A stretch of 64,000 bases of DNA from assembly GCF_000454065.1 (NCBI RefSeq), contig NZ_ATNE01000001.1, forward strand, positions 374,501 through 438,500. Direction: 5' to 3'. This document shows positions 32,488-40,723 of the stretch, in pieces (the first letter of the stretch is position 1; each line of letters opens with the position of its first letter). A program made the position numbers and the translations under genes. The notes under the pieces are model-generated. The model was given only the letters and a program-made list of their open reading frames with translations. It searched no databases and had not been told where the DNA came from. The DNA is from Brevibacillus thermoruber 423. Lineage in GTDB: Bacteria > Bacillota > Bacilli > Brevibacillales > Brevibacillaceae.

Positions 32488-34098
32488 TCATGGCGTTCCC
32501 TTCCCCCTCCTTGCTGCTTCGGCTTCTTTTGGAATGACGACGGTAAAAATCGTCCCCCCGTCCGGATTGGGCGTGTGACTGACGTTTCCGTTCAACTGTT
32601 CGACCGCCTGTTTGACCAGGGCGAGGCCAAAGCCGTGATTTTTCTGCGCTTTTGTGGAAAACCCCAATTCAAACAGGCGGTCTGCGTGTTCGTCGGGAAT
32701 GCCCGGCCCCCGATCTTCCACCTCGATCAGCAGCACTTCCCCGATGTCGGTCAGAAAGACGTTTACTTCCCTGGCGAAAGCCCCCGGCGCCAAAACCGCC
32801 TCCAGGGCGTTATCGACAAGGTTTCCCATGATGGTAATCAGATGGTGGCGGTCGATCCACGCCGGAATGTCGCGGAAGCTGCTTTCCCGGTCAATCTCCA
32901 GCTTCACCTTCCGTTCGCTCGCCCGATTCAGCTTGCCGAGCAGCAGTCCGCCGATGATCGGATCCGGGATCTCCCGCATGATAAACCGGGTGTGATTCAC
33001 ATGGACATCGGTTTCCCGGGTAATAAACTCGATCGCTTCCCGGTACGACTCCAACTGGATCAGGCCGGAAATCAGGTACAGCTTGTTGGAATACTCATGG
33101 GTTTGCGCACGGAGCGCTTCCGCGTATTCCTTGACGCGGGACAGCTCTTCGATGACCCGGTACAGCTCCGATTTGTCGCGGAAGCTGGCCACGGCGCCGA
33201 CAATCTGGTTGTGCGCGTCCAGAATGGGCACGCAGTTGACGACCAGCACATGACCGGCCATCCAGGTCTCCTGGTCGACGATCGCCCTGCCCGCCTTCAG
33301 GACCTCCAGCAGCCGGAAGCTGTCCAGAATCTCGTCCGCGGGTTTGCCCGTGATTTCCTTCGAGCTGTCCAATCCCAACAGCTGCAGCGCCGTCTGGTTC
33401 GCCATGGTAATCGTCCCGCTTGCGTTGACAGCCACGATCCCTTCCCGGATGGATTCCAGGATGGCCTGCTTCTCCTGGTAGAGCTGACCGATCTGGGACG
33501 GCTCCAGGCCGAAAATCGCCTGTTTCACGCTGCGGGCGATCCACAAGGTGCCGATCACGCCCAACGCGAGGGCGATCAACCCGATCGCGAAGATCTTATC
33601 CCGATAGGAATGGATGGTTTTTTGGACATCTTCCAGCAAAAACCCGACGGACACCACCCCGATGACCTGTCCCGCCTCGTTGAAAATGGGCGCCTTGCCT
33701 CGCAGAGCGGGCCCCAGGGAACCGGTCGTCTCCGAGACGATCGACTGGCCTGCAAAGACGGGCTGATTGTCGCCGCCCTGCATTTTCTTTCCGATCCGCT
33801 CCGGGATGGGGTGAGAGTAGCGGATTCCTTCCCGGTTTCCCACTGTCACAAAATCCGCATGGGTTTCCCGGCGAATTTTCTCCGCCAACGGGGCGATCGT
33901 CCTGGACGGATCGGAGTCGGAAAAAGCCCGTTTGATTTCCGGCATCGCTGCGACGGTTTCCGCGACATGGAGGGCGCGTGTGCCGATCTCCTTTTTCAGC
34001 GCGTTCGCCAGCATGTACTCAAAGGAACATCCCAGGATGGCGATCACGCACAACAGCAGCGTGCAGATCACCAGGATCAGTTTGCTTTGAAACCGCAC
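32488..34098 (-). CDS. Sensor histidine kinase, CitA/DcuS family
   Basis: A 536-residue membrane kinase. Membrane helix 1 spans residues about 7-27 and helix 2 about 169-188, with an extracytoplasmic PDC-type sensor between them (ETHADFVTVGNREGIRYSHPIPERIGKKM, a hallmark of citrate/C4-dicarboxylate sensors). A PAS domain follows (about 210-310), then the phosphoacceptor His334 in AQTHEYSNKL and the ATPase domain with NLVDNALEAV, DRGPGIPDE and GFGLALVKQ. The start is GTG at 34096-34098 behind GAGGTGG. It overlaps or abuts the regulator gene. The likely ligand is a di- or tricarboxylate, supported by the adjacent CitMHS gene. Confidence 0.92.
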   Translation of the reverse strand: MRFQSKLILVICTLLLCVIAILGCSFEYMLANALKKEIGTRALHVAETVAAMPEIKRAFSDSDPSRTIAPLAEKIRRETHADFVTVGNREGIRYSHPIPERIGKKMQGGDNQPVFAGQSIVSETTGSLGPALRGKAPIFNEAGQVIGVVSVGFLLEDVQKTIHSYRDKIFAIGLIALALGVIGTLWIARSVKQAIFGLEPSQIGQLYQEKQAILESIREGIVAVNASGTITMANQTALQLLGLDSSKEITGKPADEILDSFRLLEVLKAGRAIVDQETWMAGHVLVVNCVPILDAHNQIVGAVASFRDKSELYRVIEELSRVKEYAEALRAQTHEYSNKLYLISGLIQLESYREAIEFITRETDVHVNHTRFIMREIPDPIIGGLLLGKLNRASERKVKLEIDRESSFRDIPAWIDRHHLITIMGNLVDNALEAVLAPGAFAREVNVFLTDIGEVLLIEVEDRGPGIPDEHADRLFELGFSTKAQKNHGFGLALVKQAVEQLNGNVSHTPNPDGGTIFTVVIPKEAEAARRGKGTP

Positions 34099-34157
34099 GA
34101 AACCACCTCTCCCCTCAGTGTAGCAGATTCCGGCGCAATCTCAGCCGCAAAAACAGT

Positions 34158-34185
34158 GAAAATAGAGGCCGAAGGGGGCCTCTAT
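34158..34185 (-). terminator. Terminator of the CitMHS gene
   Basis: Minus strand stem ATAGAGGCC/GGCCTCTAT (34177-34185 with 34162-34170), running into TTTTC, between the transporter stop (34220) and the kinase start. Confidence 0.75.
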
Positions 34186-34219
34186 CTGCTCGTGCGATTC
34201 TGTTTTCCTCAGGGATGAG

Positions 34220-35521
34220 CTAGAACGACATCACTCCCGTGAGAATGGCGAGCACCATCATCACCAGCGATGTGCCGCAGGCCCACTTCAGGATAAACCG
34301 GTGATTTTCCCCGTAATCGACCCCCACCATTCCGAGGAGCAGATACTGGGCCGCATAGAGCGGGCTCAAGACGTGCAGCGGCTGGCCCAGGATGGAGGCC
34401 CTGCCGATCTCCGCCGGATCGATGCCATAGCTGGCTGCCGCTTCGGCCAGGATCGGCACCACGCCGAAGTAGTAGGCATCGTTTGACATGAAATAGGTAA
34501 AGGGCAGGCTGGTAATTGCCACCAAAATCGGCATGTGCGTTCCCAGCGACTCGGGAATCAGGGAAACCAGCGTGTTGGACATCGCATCCACCATCTTGGT
34601 GCCGGTCAGGATGCCGGTAAAAATCCCGGCGGCAAAGACCATGGAAACGACGGTCAGCGCATTTCCGGCGTGAGCGGTGATCCGTTCCTTCTGCTCCTGC
34701 AGGTTGGGGTAGTTGATCACAAGAGCGGCTGCGCACGCGATCATGAACAGGACCGGAAGAGGCAGCCAATTCATCACCAGGCCGGTCATCAGGGCACAGG
34801 TCAGCAGCAGGTTGATCCACAGCCGTTTCGGACGCTTGAGCTGGTCGGCGGCCGCCGCCTGTTCGGCCATCGCCATCCGTTCGTCAGCGGCGTATTGAAT
34901 CTCCGCCACGCCCAGCCGCTTCCGTTCCCGCATGCCCAGTATACAGGCCACCGCGATCACCCAGATCAGCCCGCCGACCATCGTGGGAATGAGCGGCGTA
35001 AACATTTCCGACGCATCCAGGTGCAGCACGCTCATCGCCCGTGCCGTCGGTCCGCCCCACGGCGTCATGTTCATGACCCCCATCGAGAGCATCGGCGTGA
35101 CCGCCAGAATCAGCGGGTTCATGCCCAACCGTTTGTACAGCGGCAGCATCGCGGATACCGTAATCATGTAGGTCGTGGTCCCGTCTCCGTCCAGTGCCAC
35201 CAACATCGACAGGACGGCGGTCCCCACCACAATCTTCAGCGGGTCTCCTTTGGCCAGTTTCAGAATTTTCGCGATCAGCGGATCAAACAGGCCCGCATCC
35301 ATCATGATCCCGAAGTACAAAATGGCAAACAGCAGCATGATCCCCGTGGGAGCGATCTTGGTGATTCCCTCCAGCATCATCGATCCCATCTCCGCCCCGA
35401 ACCCTCCGATCAGGGCAAAGAAAATGGGCACGACGATCAGGGCAACGAGCGCGGACAACCGCTTTGTCATGATCAGGTACAGAAAGACGGCCATCATCAG
35501 GAAGCCGAGCAAAGACAGCAT
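34220..35521 (-). CDS. CitMHS-family citrate/metal transporter
   Basis: A 433-residue, about twelve-helix permease of the CitMHS family, which imports metal-citrate complexes with protons. Recognisable segments include MLSLLGFLMMAVFLYLIMTKRLSALVALIVVPIFFALIGGF, LVALDGDGTTTYMITVSAMLPLYKRLGMNPLILA, MNMTPWGGPTARAMSVLHLD and PFTYFMSNDAYYFGVVPILAEAA. The ATG at 35519-35521 is used; an upstream 11-residue extension has no support. Two adjacent cre-like boxes cover the expected transcription start, suggesting CcpA repression, and the two-component system downstream is the likely activator. This is the arrangement known for citM with citST in Bacillus. Confidence 0.9.
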   Translation of the reverse strand: MLSLLGFLMMAVFLYLIMTKRLSALVALIVVPIFFALIGGFGAEMGSMMLEGITKIAPTGIMLLFAILYFGIMMDAGLFDPLIAKILKLAKGDPLKIVVGTAVLSMLVALDGDGTTTYMITVSAMLPLYKRLGMNPLILAVTPMLSMGVMNMTPWGGPTARAMSVLHLDASEMFTPLIPTMVGGLIWVIAVACILGMRERKRLGVAEIQYAADERMAMAEQAAAADQLKRPKRLWINLLLTCALMTGLVMNWLPLPVLFMIACAAALVINYPNLQEQKERITAHAGNALTVVSMVFAAGIFTGILTGTKMVDAMSNTLVSLIPESLGTHMPILVAITSLPFTYFMSNDAYYFGVVPILAEAAASYGIDPAEIGRASILGQPLHVLSPLYAAQYLLLGMVGVDYGENHRFILKWACGTSLVMMVLAILTGVMSF

Positions 35522-35539
35522 GTTCGTTTCCCCCCAGAA

Positions 35540-35567
35540 AGAATACGCTTTCAAGAAAGTGTTTTCA
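35540..35567. promoter_or_regulatory. Two adjacent cre-like boxes at the CitMHS promoter
   Basis: Minus strand TGAAAACACTTTCT (35554-35567) and TGAAAGCGTATTCT (35540-35553) each match 12 of 14 positions of TGWAANCGNTNWCA. They start at the edge of the -10 element and cover the start region, a position suited to CcpA repression. Confidence 0.55.
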
Positions 35568-35572
35568 TTATA
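35567..35572 (-). promoter_or_regulatory. -10 element of the CitMHS gene
   Basis: Consensus TATAAT on the minus strand about 45 bp upstream of the start codon. No good -35 at 16-18 bp, which would fit a promoter needing an activator. The rest of the stretch 35573-35690 is AT-rich with no gene seen. Confidence 0.6.
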
Positions 35573-35690
35573 ACAACAATATTTTGACGAGAATAGAAAA
35601 CGAAAATAAACGATATAAACCGCATAACTCCCATTTTGTTCATTAAAGTAACCGATGCGAAAAACGCGTGATCATGCGGTTCACAACGGC

Positions 35691-35725
35691 AAAAAGGCTC
35701 CCGGACCGAACACGTCACGGGAGCC
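35691..35725 (-). terminator. Second terminator after the UDP-sugar dehydrogenase gene
   Basis: Minus strand stem GGCTCCC/GGGAGCC (35719-35725 with 35696-35702), followed by five T. It backs up the hairpin at 35751-35780. Confidence 0.75.
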
Positions 35726-35750
35726 TTCTTCGATAGGGATCGCCACCCCA

Positions 35751-35780
35751 AAAACAAAAGTCCCCGGCCTGGGGACTTTT
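35751..35780 (-). terminator. First terminator after the UDP-sugar dehydrogenase gene
   Basis: Minus strand perfect stem AAAAGTCCCC/GGGGACTTTT with a 5-base loop, then TTTTGTTTTTG-type T-rich sequence, 22 bp after the stop codon. Confidence 0.88.
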
Positions 35781-35802
35781 GACTTTTGCCGTTTGTCTTT
35801 CG

Positions 35803-37107
35803 TCAGATGCGCACCACGGTCATCCGGCTGTCGGTGTCCAGCGTGCGCGGAATACGGTTTTTCGTGTCAAACAGGATCGGCGACGGCGCCATCAGCTCGG
35901 CGGCGCGCTGCCAATCCAATTCGGCAAACTCCTTCTGTACGGCGGTCAGGAACAGCGCGTCGGCGCCGCGCAGCGCCTCTTCCAGGCTGTCCGTCTTGTG
36001 CTCGTAGCGGCTGGGCACCGCCGGGTCGTAGGAGCGTACCTCCACGCCTTTGGCCTGCAGCAGCGCGATCAGGTCGTGCACCGGGCTCACCCGGTCGTCG
36101 TTGGAGAAGTCCTTCATCGCCAGACCCAGCACAGCGACGCGGCTGCCCGCCAGCGTCCTGCCTTTTTGCCGCAGGGCCTGTTCCAGCATCCCGACCAGGA
36201 CGGCCGGCACGCCGTCATTGGTGGTGCGGGCCAACTGCAGCAGGGGCAGGGAGACGCCCAGCTCTTTGGCCTTGGGCTGCAGGTAGTACAGCGCGTTGGG
36301 CAGGCAGAAGCCGCCTACGCCCGGCCCCGGGGTCAACAGGTTGACGCGCTTGTGGGTGTTGGCCACCTTGATCAGCTCAAAGGTATCGATCCCGAACGCC
36401 TCGGCGAAGCGGGCAAATTCCTGCACCATCGCGATGTTCACGTCGCGCTGGATGTTTTCGATCACTTTCGCGGTCTCGATCACGCGAATGTCGGAGATGG
36501 TGATCTCCGTTTCGCTGATGAAGGAAAGCAGCTCCTTGCCTTTCGCGGCGCTCTCCGCGTTGATTCCGCCGAGCACGAGCGGCATGTGGATGAACTCTTC
36601 AAACGCCCGCCCCTCGGCAATCCGCTCGGAGCAGTAGGTCAGGTAAAAGTCGCTGCCCGCCTTCAACCCGCTGGCTTCTTCCAGAATCGGCAGAATCACT
36701 TCTTCCGTCGTGCCGGGAACCACGGTGCTGCGAATCATCACCATGTCTCCCTTTTTCAGCACGCGTCCCAAGGTTTGGGCACAGCTTTTCAGCGGTCCCA
36801 GGTCCGGGTCCCCGTTGTGCACGGGCAGACCGACCGTCACGATGTAGTTGTTCACTTCCGCTGCCGCTTCTTCGTAGGACGTCGTCGCCCGGAAGCGGCC
36901 GGCGGCGATTTGCTCGCGGAGGATTTCCGGCAGCGTCTTGCCTTGATAGGATTCGAGATGGTGGGATTTGCCGGCGTTGATTTCTTCGACGACGTTCGGC
37001 ATGACGTCCACGCCGACCACGCGGGCTCCTTTCATGGCGTACGTGAGCGCCAGCGGCAATCCGACGAATCCTAATCCGACAACAGCTACGCGTACAGGCT
37101 GAGTCAT
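35803..37107 (-). CDS. Nucleotide-sugar dehydrogenase (UDP-N-acetylmannosaminuronate type)
   Basis: NAD-dependent oxidation of a UDP-sugar to a uronic acid, supplying precursor for anionic surface polymers. The 434-residue protein has the Rossmann motif VAVVGLGFVGLPLA (GxGxxG at 11-16), the middle-domain signature RDVNIAMVQEFARFAEAFGID, the catalytic Cys268 in GPGVGGFCLP, and the C-terminal VLGLAMKDFSNDDRVSP. These details resemble the WecC/TuaD group more generally; the exact sugar is not certain. The ATG at 37105-37107 follows GAGGAG. It is preceded on the same transcript by a 25-residue membrane ORF and a strong promoter, and followed by two terminators. A product such as ManNAcA would suit the wall-polymer locus. 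Confidence 0.9.
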   Translation of the reverse strand: MTQPVRVAVVGLGFVGLPLALTYAMKGARVVGVDVMPNVVEEINAGKSHHLESYQGKTLPEILREQIAAGRFRATTSYEEAAAEVNNYIVTVGLPVHNGDPDLGPLKSCAQTLGRVLKKGDMVMIRSTVVPGTTEEVILPILEEASGLKAGSDFYLTYCSERIAEGRAFEEFIHMPLVLGGINAESAAKGKELLSFISETEITISDIRVIETAKVIENIQRDVNIAMVQEFARFAEAFGIDTFELIKVANTHKRVNLLTPGPGVGGFCLPNALYYLQPKAKELGVSLPLLQLARTTNDGVPAVLVGMLEQALRQKGRTLAGSRVAVLGLAMKDFSNDDRVSPVHDLIALLQAKGVEVRSYDPAVPSRYEHKTDSLEEALRGADALFLTAVQKEFAELDWQRAAELMAPSPILFDTKNRIPRTLDTDSRMTVVRI

Positions 37108-37169
37108 TGCAGATCTCCTCTTTCCCATTATCTGGTAAAGGTCCGCGCGGTCAGCGTGGCCTTTTCACA

Positions 37170-37247
37170 TCAATCCGACAGGTACCATACCCCTGCCGCA
37201 AGAAACAACACACATAAGACGATGAGGACCTTGTACAAGGTTTCCAA
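37170..37247 (-). CDS. Tiny membrane peptide, 25 aa, TTG start
   Basis: A short ORF encodes METLYK, a hydrophobic helix of about 17 residues (VLIVLCVLFLAAGVWYL) and the end SD. The TTG start at 37245-37247 has a full AGGAGG site 7 bases upstream, and the ORF follows a consensus SigA promoter (37296-37324) and a leader hairpin. The UDP-sugar dehydrogenase gene starts 62 bp downstream with its own ribosome binding site. No family is recognised. The promoter and translation signals argue for real expression; a leader-peptide role cannot be excluded. Confidence 0.5.
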   Translation of the reverse strand: METLYKVLIVLCVLFLAAGVWYLSD

Positions 37248-37263
37248 GGTGACGCCTCCTCAT

Positions 37264-37286
37264 GCAGACGGCTCGGCACCGTCTGC
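37264..37286. promoter_or_regulatory. Leader hairpin before the 25-aa ORF
   Basis: GCAGACGG (37264-37271) and CCGTCTGC (37279-37286) form a perfect 8-bp stem with a 7-base loop, between the promoter and the ribosome binding site of the short ORF. There is no T run. Confidence 0.5.
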
Positions 37287-37295
37287 CAAAGCCTA

Positions 37296-37324
37296 ATTAT
37301 ACTCCCCAATCGAAAATGGTTCAA
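37296..37324 (-). promoter_or_regulatory. SigA promoter of the short ORF and UDP-sugar dehydrogenase
   Basis: Minus strand: -35 TTGAAC (37319-37324), 17-bp spacer, -10 TATAAT (37296-37301). Confidence 0.82.
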
Positions 37325-37332
37325 CGGAAGGT

Positions 37333-37653
37333 TCACGGCCGGGCAGGAGCGGACGCGTCCAGATGAACGGTCAACGGACCGGTCACGTACACCTGACAGC
37401 TCAACCGCATACCCGCCGCCACCGCCGCCTCTCCCAGGCGGTACCGCTCCGTGGGCGACGGGAGAGCAGCCGAACCAGCCGGAATGTCCATGCGGAGGCG
37501 GCAGGTGGTGCATTTTCCCGTCGTGCAGAAAAAGTCAATCGGCAGTCCGGCCTGAACCAGCGCCATCAGCAGGTTCTCTCCCCGCTTCAGGGAAAGTGGC
37601 TTTCGTTCCCCATCGTGCAGCACCGTCACGACGACATCATCCGTCCGGCTCAT
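37333..37653 (-). CDS. [2Fe-2S] ferredoxin-like protein
   Basis: A 106-residue plant/adrenodoxin-fold ferredoxin that would carry single electrons in the cytosol. The cluster ligands are Cys43, Cys48 and Cys51 in FFCTTGKCTTCR and Cys86 in GMRLSCQVYV, the usual CX4CX2C...C pattern. The N-terminal strands VVVTVLHDGERKPLSLKRGENLLMALVQAGLPID fit the beta-grasp fold. The ATG at 37651-37653 has GGGGGA upstream; a 20-residue extension lacks support. No redox partner gene is adjacent, so its client is unknown. Confidence 0.88.
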   Translation of the reverse strand: MSRTDDVVVTVLHDGERKPLSLKRGENLLMALVQAGLPIDFFCTTGKCTTCRLRMDIPAGSAALPSPTERYRLGEAAVAAGMRLSCQVYVTGPLTVHLDASAPARP

Positions 37654-37786
37654 CTTGCATCCCCCGTTTCCTCTTCGCTTCACGAACGCTGGCGCACCAC
37701 CGGTCCCATGCACATGCCCCCAGGCGAGGATGAGCGTGCCGCCCTTCGCTGCCCGCCGGCTGCGTCCGGCATGGGCCCTGCTCTGG

Positions 37787-38197
37787 TCACCTGGTCAGGC
37801 TGGCCCCGATCACGTAGGAAAACCCGATCGACAGCACCATGGCGGTAAAGCCGATCGCCCGGTTGTCCTTGGCGATTTCCTCATCGATCTTGTAGCTGGG
37901 CGTCATGAACTCAAAAATGAAGTAGCTGGTCAGCAGCAGGAAAAAGCCCAGCGTCCCCCAGATCAACGCCTGTCCGATCGAGTCGTGATGCTGGATGGAG
38001 TAGCGGAAAATGTTGGCGATGCCAAAGATTTTTCCGCCCGTCGCCATCGCGACGGAGACGTTTCCCCGCTTCAGCTCCTGCCACACGCGGTAGCGCGTGA
38101 CCAGTTCAAACACGGACAAAAACACGATCATCGCCAGCCCGGTGACGGTGAAGTAAGCAACGGCGGCGAAGTATTTGTTGTGAAGCAAGTGTTCCAT
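37787..38197 (-). CDS. DUF350 membrane protein
   Basis: A 136-residue protein with about four membrane helices (for example FTVTGLAMIVFLSVFELV and ALIWGTLGFFLLLTSYFIFEF), matching the YshE/DUF350 type by size and by place directly downstream of mutS2, as in B. subtilis. The function is unknown; other DUF350 proteins (YjfL) are linked to membrane-potential or lipid phenotypes. The ATG at 38195-38197 follows GGGAGGT. The mutS2 stop lies 18 bp upstream, so the two are probably one operon. Confidence 0.85.
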   Translation of the reverse strand: MEHLLHNKYFAAVAYFTVTGLAMIVFLSVFELVTRYRVWQELKRGNVSVAMATGGKIFGIANIFRYSIQHHDSIGQALIWGTLGFFLLLTSYFIFEFMTPSYKIDEEIAKDNRAIGFTAMVLSIGFSYVIGASLTR

Positions 38198-38215
38198 GCG
38201 GCACCTCCCGATCTC

Positions 38216-40573
38216 CTACTTGAGCTCGACGATGGTGGCGCCCACGCCGCCTTCGCCCTGGCCGCCGAGCCGAAACGACTTGACGTTCCGGTGCTGGCGC
38301 AGGTACTCGTGAACGCCTTTGCGCAGCACGCCGGTGCCGTGGCCATGGATGATCGAGACGGAATGCAGGCCGGCCAACAGCGCCTCGTCCAGGTACCGGT
38401 CGATCTCCCGGATGCCGTCCTCCACGTTGTAGCCGCGCAGGTCCAGTTCCATTTTGACCGTGTTCCGGGCGCGTTTGACCGACGTGTACGCGGCGGCGGT
38501 CTGTTCCTGCTTGGAAGGCTTCACCACGTGCATGTCGTCCCGCTTTACCTTCATCTTCATGATGCCGATCTGGACCAGGAATTCGTCGCTGCTCACTTTT
38601 TCCAGGACGGTTCCCTTTTGGCCGAAGCTGGTCACCATCACTTCGTCACCCGGCTTGACCTGGGTGGCGCGCACGGCCTTGGCCGGTTTTTTCACCTTTT
38701 CCTTCTCCAGCTCCAGCACGGCATCGCCCAGGCGCTTCTTGGCCTCGATCAGCCGGTGTTCCTTGATTTCCACGCCTTCCGCCATCATGCGCCTGAGCTC
38801 GCGAATGACCGCATCCGCCTCTTCCTTGGCAAGCTGCACGGCGATCCGCGCTTCTTCTTCCGCCCGTTCCAGCAGTTTGTTTTTCTCTTCGGCGAAGCGG
38901 GCCCGCTCTTCTTCAAGCTGCGCACGCAGCGCTTCCGCTTCGCGCCGCAGCGCTTCGGCCGTCTGCCGCTCCTCTTCCGCCGTCCTGCGGTTTCGCTCCA
39001 GCGAGGCGATCATGCTCTCCACCTGATTGTCTTCCTCGCTGATGGAAGCGCGCGCCTTTTCGATAATCTCCTCGGGCAGTCCCAGCCGCTTGGCGATGGC
39101 GAACGCATTGGAGCGGCCGGGCACGCCAATCAGCAGGCGGTACGTCGGGCGGAGCGTTTCCACGTCAAACTCCACGCTGGCATTGATTACCTCCGGTCGG
39201 TCGTAGGCGTAGGCCTTCAGCTCGCTGTAGTGGGTCGTGGCAACCAGCCGGGCCCCGCGCCTGATCACGTCGTCGATGATCGCCATCGCCAGCGCCGCCC
39301 CTTCCGTGGGGTCGGTTCCTGCTCCCAATTCGTCAAACAGCACGAGGCTCTTCTCATCCATCGCGCCGAGGATGTGAATGATATTGGTGAGGTGGCTGGA
39401 GAAGGTGGACAGGTTCTGCTCGATGGACTGTTCGTCGCCGATGTCGGCAAACACCGACGAGAAGACGGCTGCTTCGCTCTCTTCCTCCGCCGGGATGTGC
39501 AGACCGGCCATCGCCATCAGCGAAAGCAGACCGATCGTCTTCAGCGAGACGGTTTTTCCCCCGGTGTTGGGGCCCGTCACCACGATCGCCCGGTAGCTGC
39601 CCCCCAGTTCCACGTCCACCGGCACGACCTTATCATGCGGAATCAGCGGATGCCGCGCCTTTTTCAGACGCAGGTAGCCCCGGTCGTTCAGCCGCGGACA
39701 GACCGCCTTCATGCTGGCGGCCAACTGTGCCTTGGCGAACATGAAATCGAGCTCCGCCAGCGCGTCGACGTTTTCCTTCAGCGCCTCCACCGCGCCGGAT
39801 ACCTGTTCCGTCAGGACGTAGAGAATCCGCTCCACTTCCCGCTCTTCGCGCAGGCGCAGTTCACGCAGCTTGTTGTTCATCGACACGACCACTTCCGGCT
39901 CGATGAACAGCGTCGCCCCCGACGCCGACTGGTCGTGAACGATCCCGCCGAAGACGTGGCGGTACTCCTGCTTGACGGGAATGACGAAACGATCGCCGCG
40001 AATCGTCACGATGTTGTCCATCAGCATTTTCTGGTACGAGGAAGACCGCGTCATCTGATCCAGCTTTTCCCGGATGCGCGCCTCCAGTTGGCGAATCTCC
40101 TGCCGCACCTGCCGCAGTTCCGCGCTGGCGCTGTCCAGGATGTCGCCGTTCTCGTCCACGCAGCGGCGAATGTCCGCCTCCAGTTCGCGCAGGCCCTCGA
40201 TCCGCTCCGCCTGATAGCGCAGAAGCGGCAGGTCCTGCTCCTCGCACAGGTCGAGCAAAAAGTTGCGCAGCCGGCGCCCCGCCGCTACCGTGTCAGCGAT
40301 GTCCAGCAGCTCCATCGGCGCCAGCATCGCGTTCAGCCGGGCACGCTGCACGGCGGCGCGGATGTCGCGGATGCCGCCCAGCGGCACGCTTCCCTTCAGC
40401 CGCAGCACGGTTGCCGCCTCGGCCGTTCCCTGCTGGGCCGTCCGCACTTCGTCCAGGCGGACAAAGGGCGTCAAGGCGGATGCTTTTTCTTTGCCGTATG
40501 CGGATGTCGCTTTCTCCATCAGGAGGGCGACGATCTTGTCGTATTCCAAGGTTTTCAACACCCGTTGTTCCAA
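38216..40573 (-). CDS. mutS2: Endonuclease MutS2 / ribosome rescue factor
   Basis: A 785-residue MutS-family ATPase with nuclease domain. In B. subtilis MutS2 (RqcU) splits collided ribosomes and has been tied to recombination control. Features in order: an alpha-helical core, Walker A GPNTGGKT at 334-341, the signature DELGAGTDPTEGAALAMAI, VATTHYSELKAYAY, a long charged coiled coil (about 510-610), and a C-terminal Smr domain with LDLRGYNVEDGI and SIIHGHGTGVLRKGVHEYL. The start is TTG at 40571-40573 behind GGAGG. A TATAAT promoter lies upstream. The DUF350 gene follows directly. Confidence 0.97.
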   Translation of the reverse strand: MEQRVLKTLEYDKIVALLMEKATSAYGKEKASALTPFVRLDEVRTAQQGTAEAATVLRLKGSVPLGGIRDIRAAVQRARLNAMLAPMELLDIADTVAAGRRLRNFLLDLCEEQDLPLLRYQAERIEGLRELEADIRRCVDENGDILDSASAELRQVRQEIRQLEARIREKLDQMTRSSSYQKMLMDNIVTIRGDRFVIPVKQEYRHVFGGIVHDQSASGATLFIEPEVVVSMNNKLRELRLREEREVERILYVLTEQVSGAVEALKENVDALAELDFMFAKAQLAASMKAVCPRLNDRGYLRLKKARHPLIPHDKVVPVDVELGGSYRAIVVTGPNTGGKTVSLKTIGLLSLMAMAGLHIPAEEESEAAVFSSVFADIGDEQSIEQNLSTFSSHLTNIIHILGAMDEKSLVLFDELGAGTDPTEGAALAMAIIDDVIRRGARLVATTHYSELKAYAYDRPEVINASVEFDVETLRPTYRLLIGVPGRSNAFAIAKRLGLPEEIIEKARASISEEDNQVESMIASLERNRRTAEEERQTAEALRREAEALRAQLEEERARFAEEKNKLLERAEEEARIAVQLAKEEADAVIRELRRMMAEGVEIKEHRLIEAKKRLGDAVLELEKEKVKKPAKAVRATQVKPGDEVMVTSFGQKGTVLEKVSSDEFLVQIGIMKMKVKRDDMHVVKPSKQEQTAAAYTSVKRARNTVKMELDLRGYNVEDGIREIDRYLDEALLAGLHSVSIIHGHGTGVLRKGVHEYLRQHRNVKSFRLGGQGEGGVGATIVELK

Positions 40574-40612
40574 AATGGTGCCTCCTTAACGTGGTCAACG
40601 CTAACATTCCCC

Positions 40613-40642
40613 ATTATAACATGCAGTCCGCCGCAAGCATAA
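40613..40642 (-). promoter_or_regulatory. Probable mutS2 promoter
   Basis: Minus strand: TTATGC (40637-40642), 18-bp spacer, consensus TATAAT (40613-40618), 40 bp upstream of the TTG start. Confidence 0.55.
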
Positions 40643-40723
40643 ATTTACACATCCGGTGCGGCATAATTTGTCGGAAAAACAGCCAGAATGAGTAGTGAGA
40701 CAAACTCCAAAGGAGGATTCTTC

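Noticed and set aside
37655-40642. 995-codon plus-strand ORF across mutS2
   Set aside because: Mirror frame of mutS2, DUF350 and part of the ferredoxin region; no domain resemblance and an unlikely amino-acid mix.
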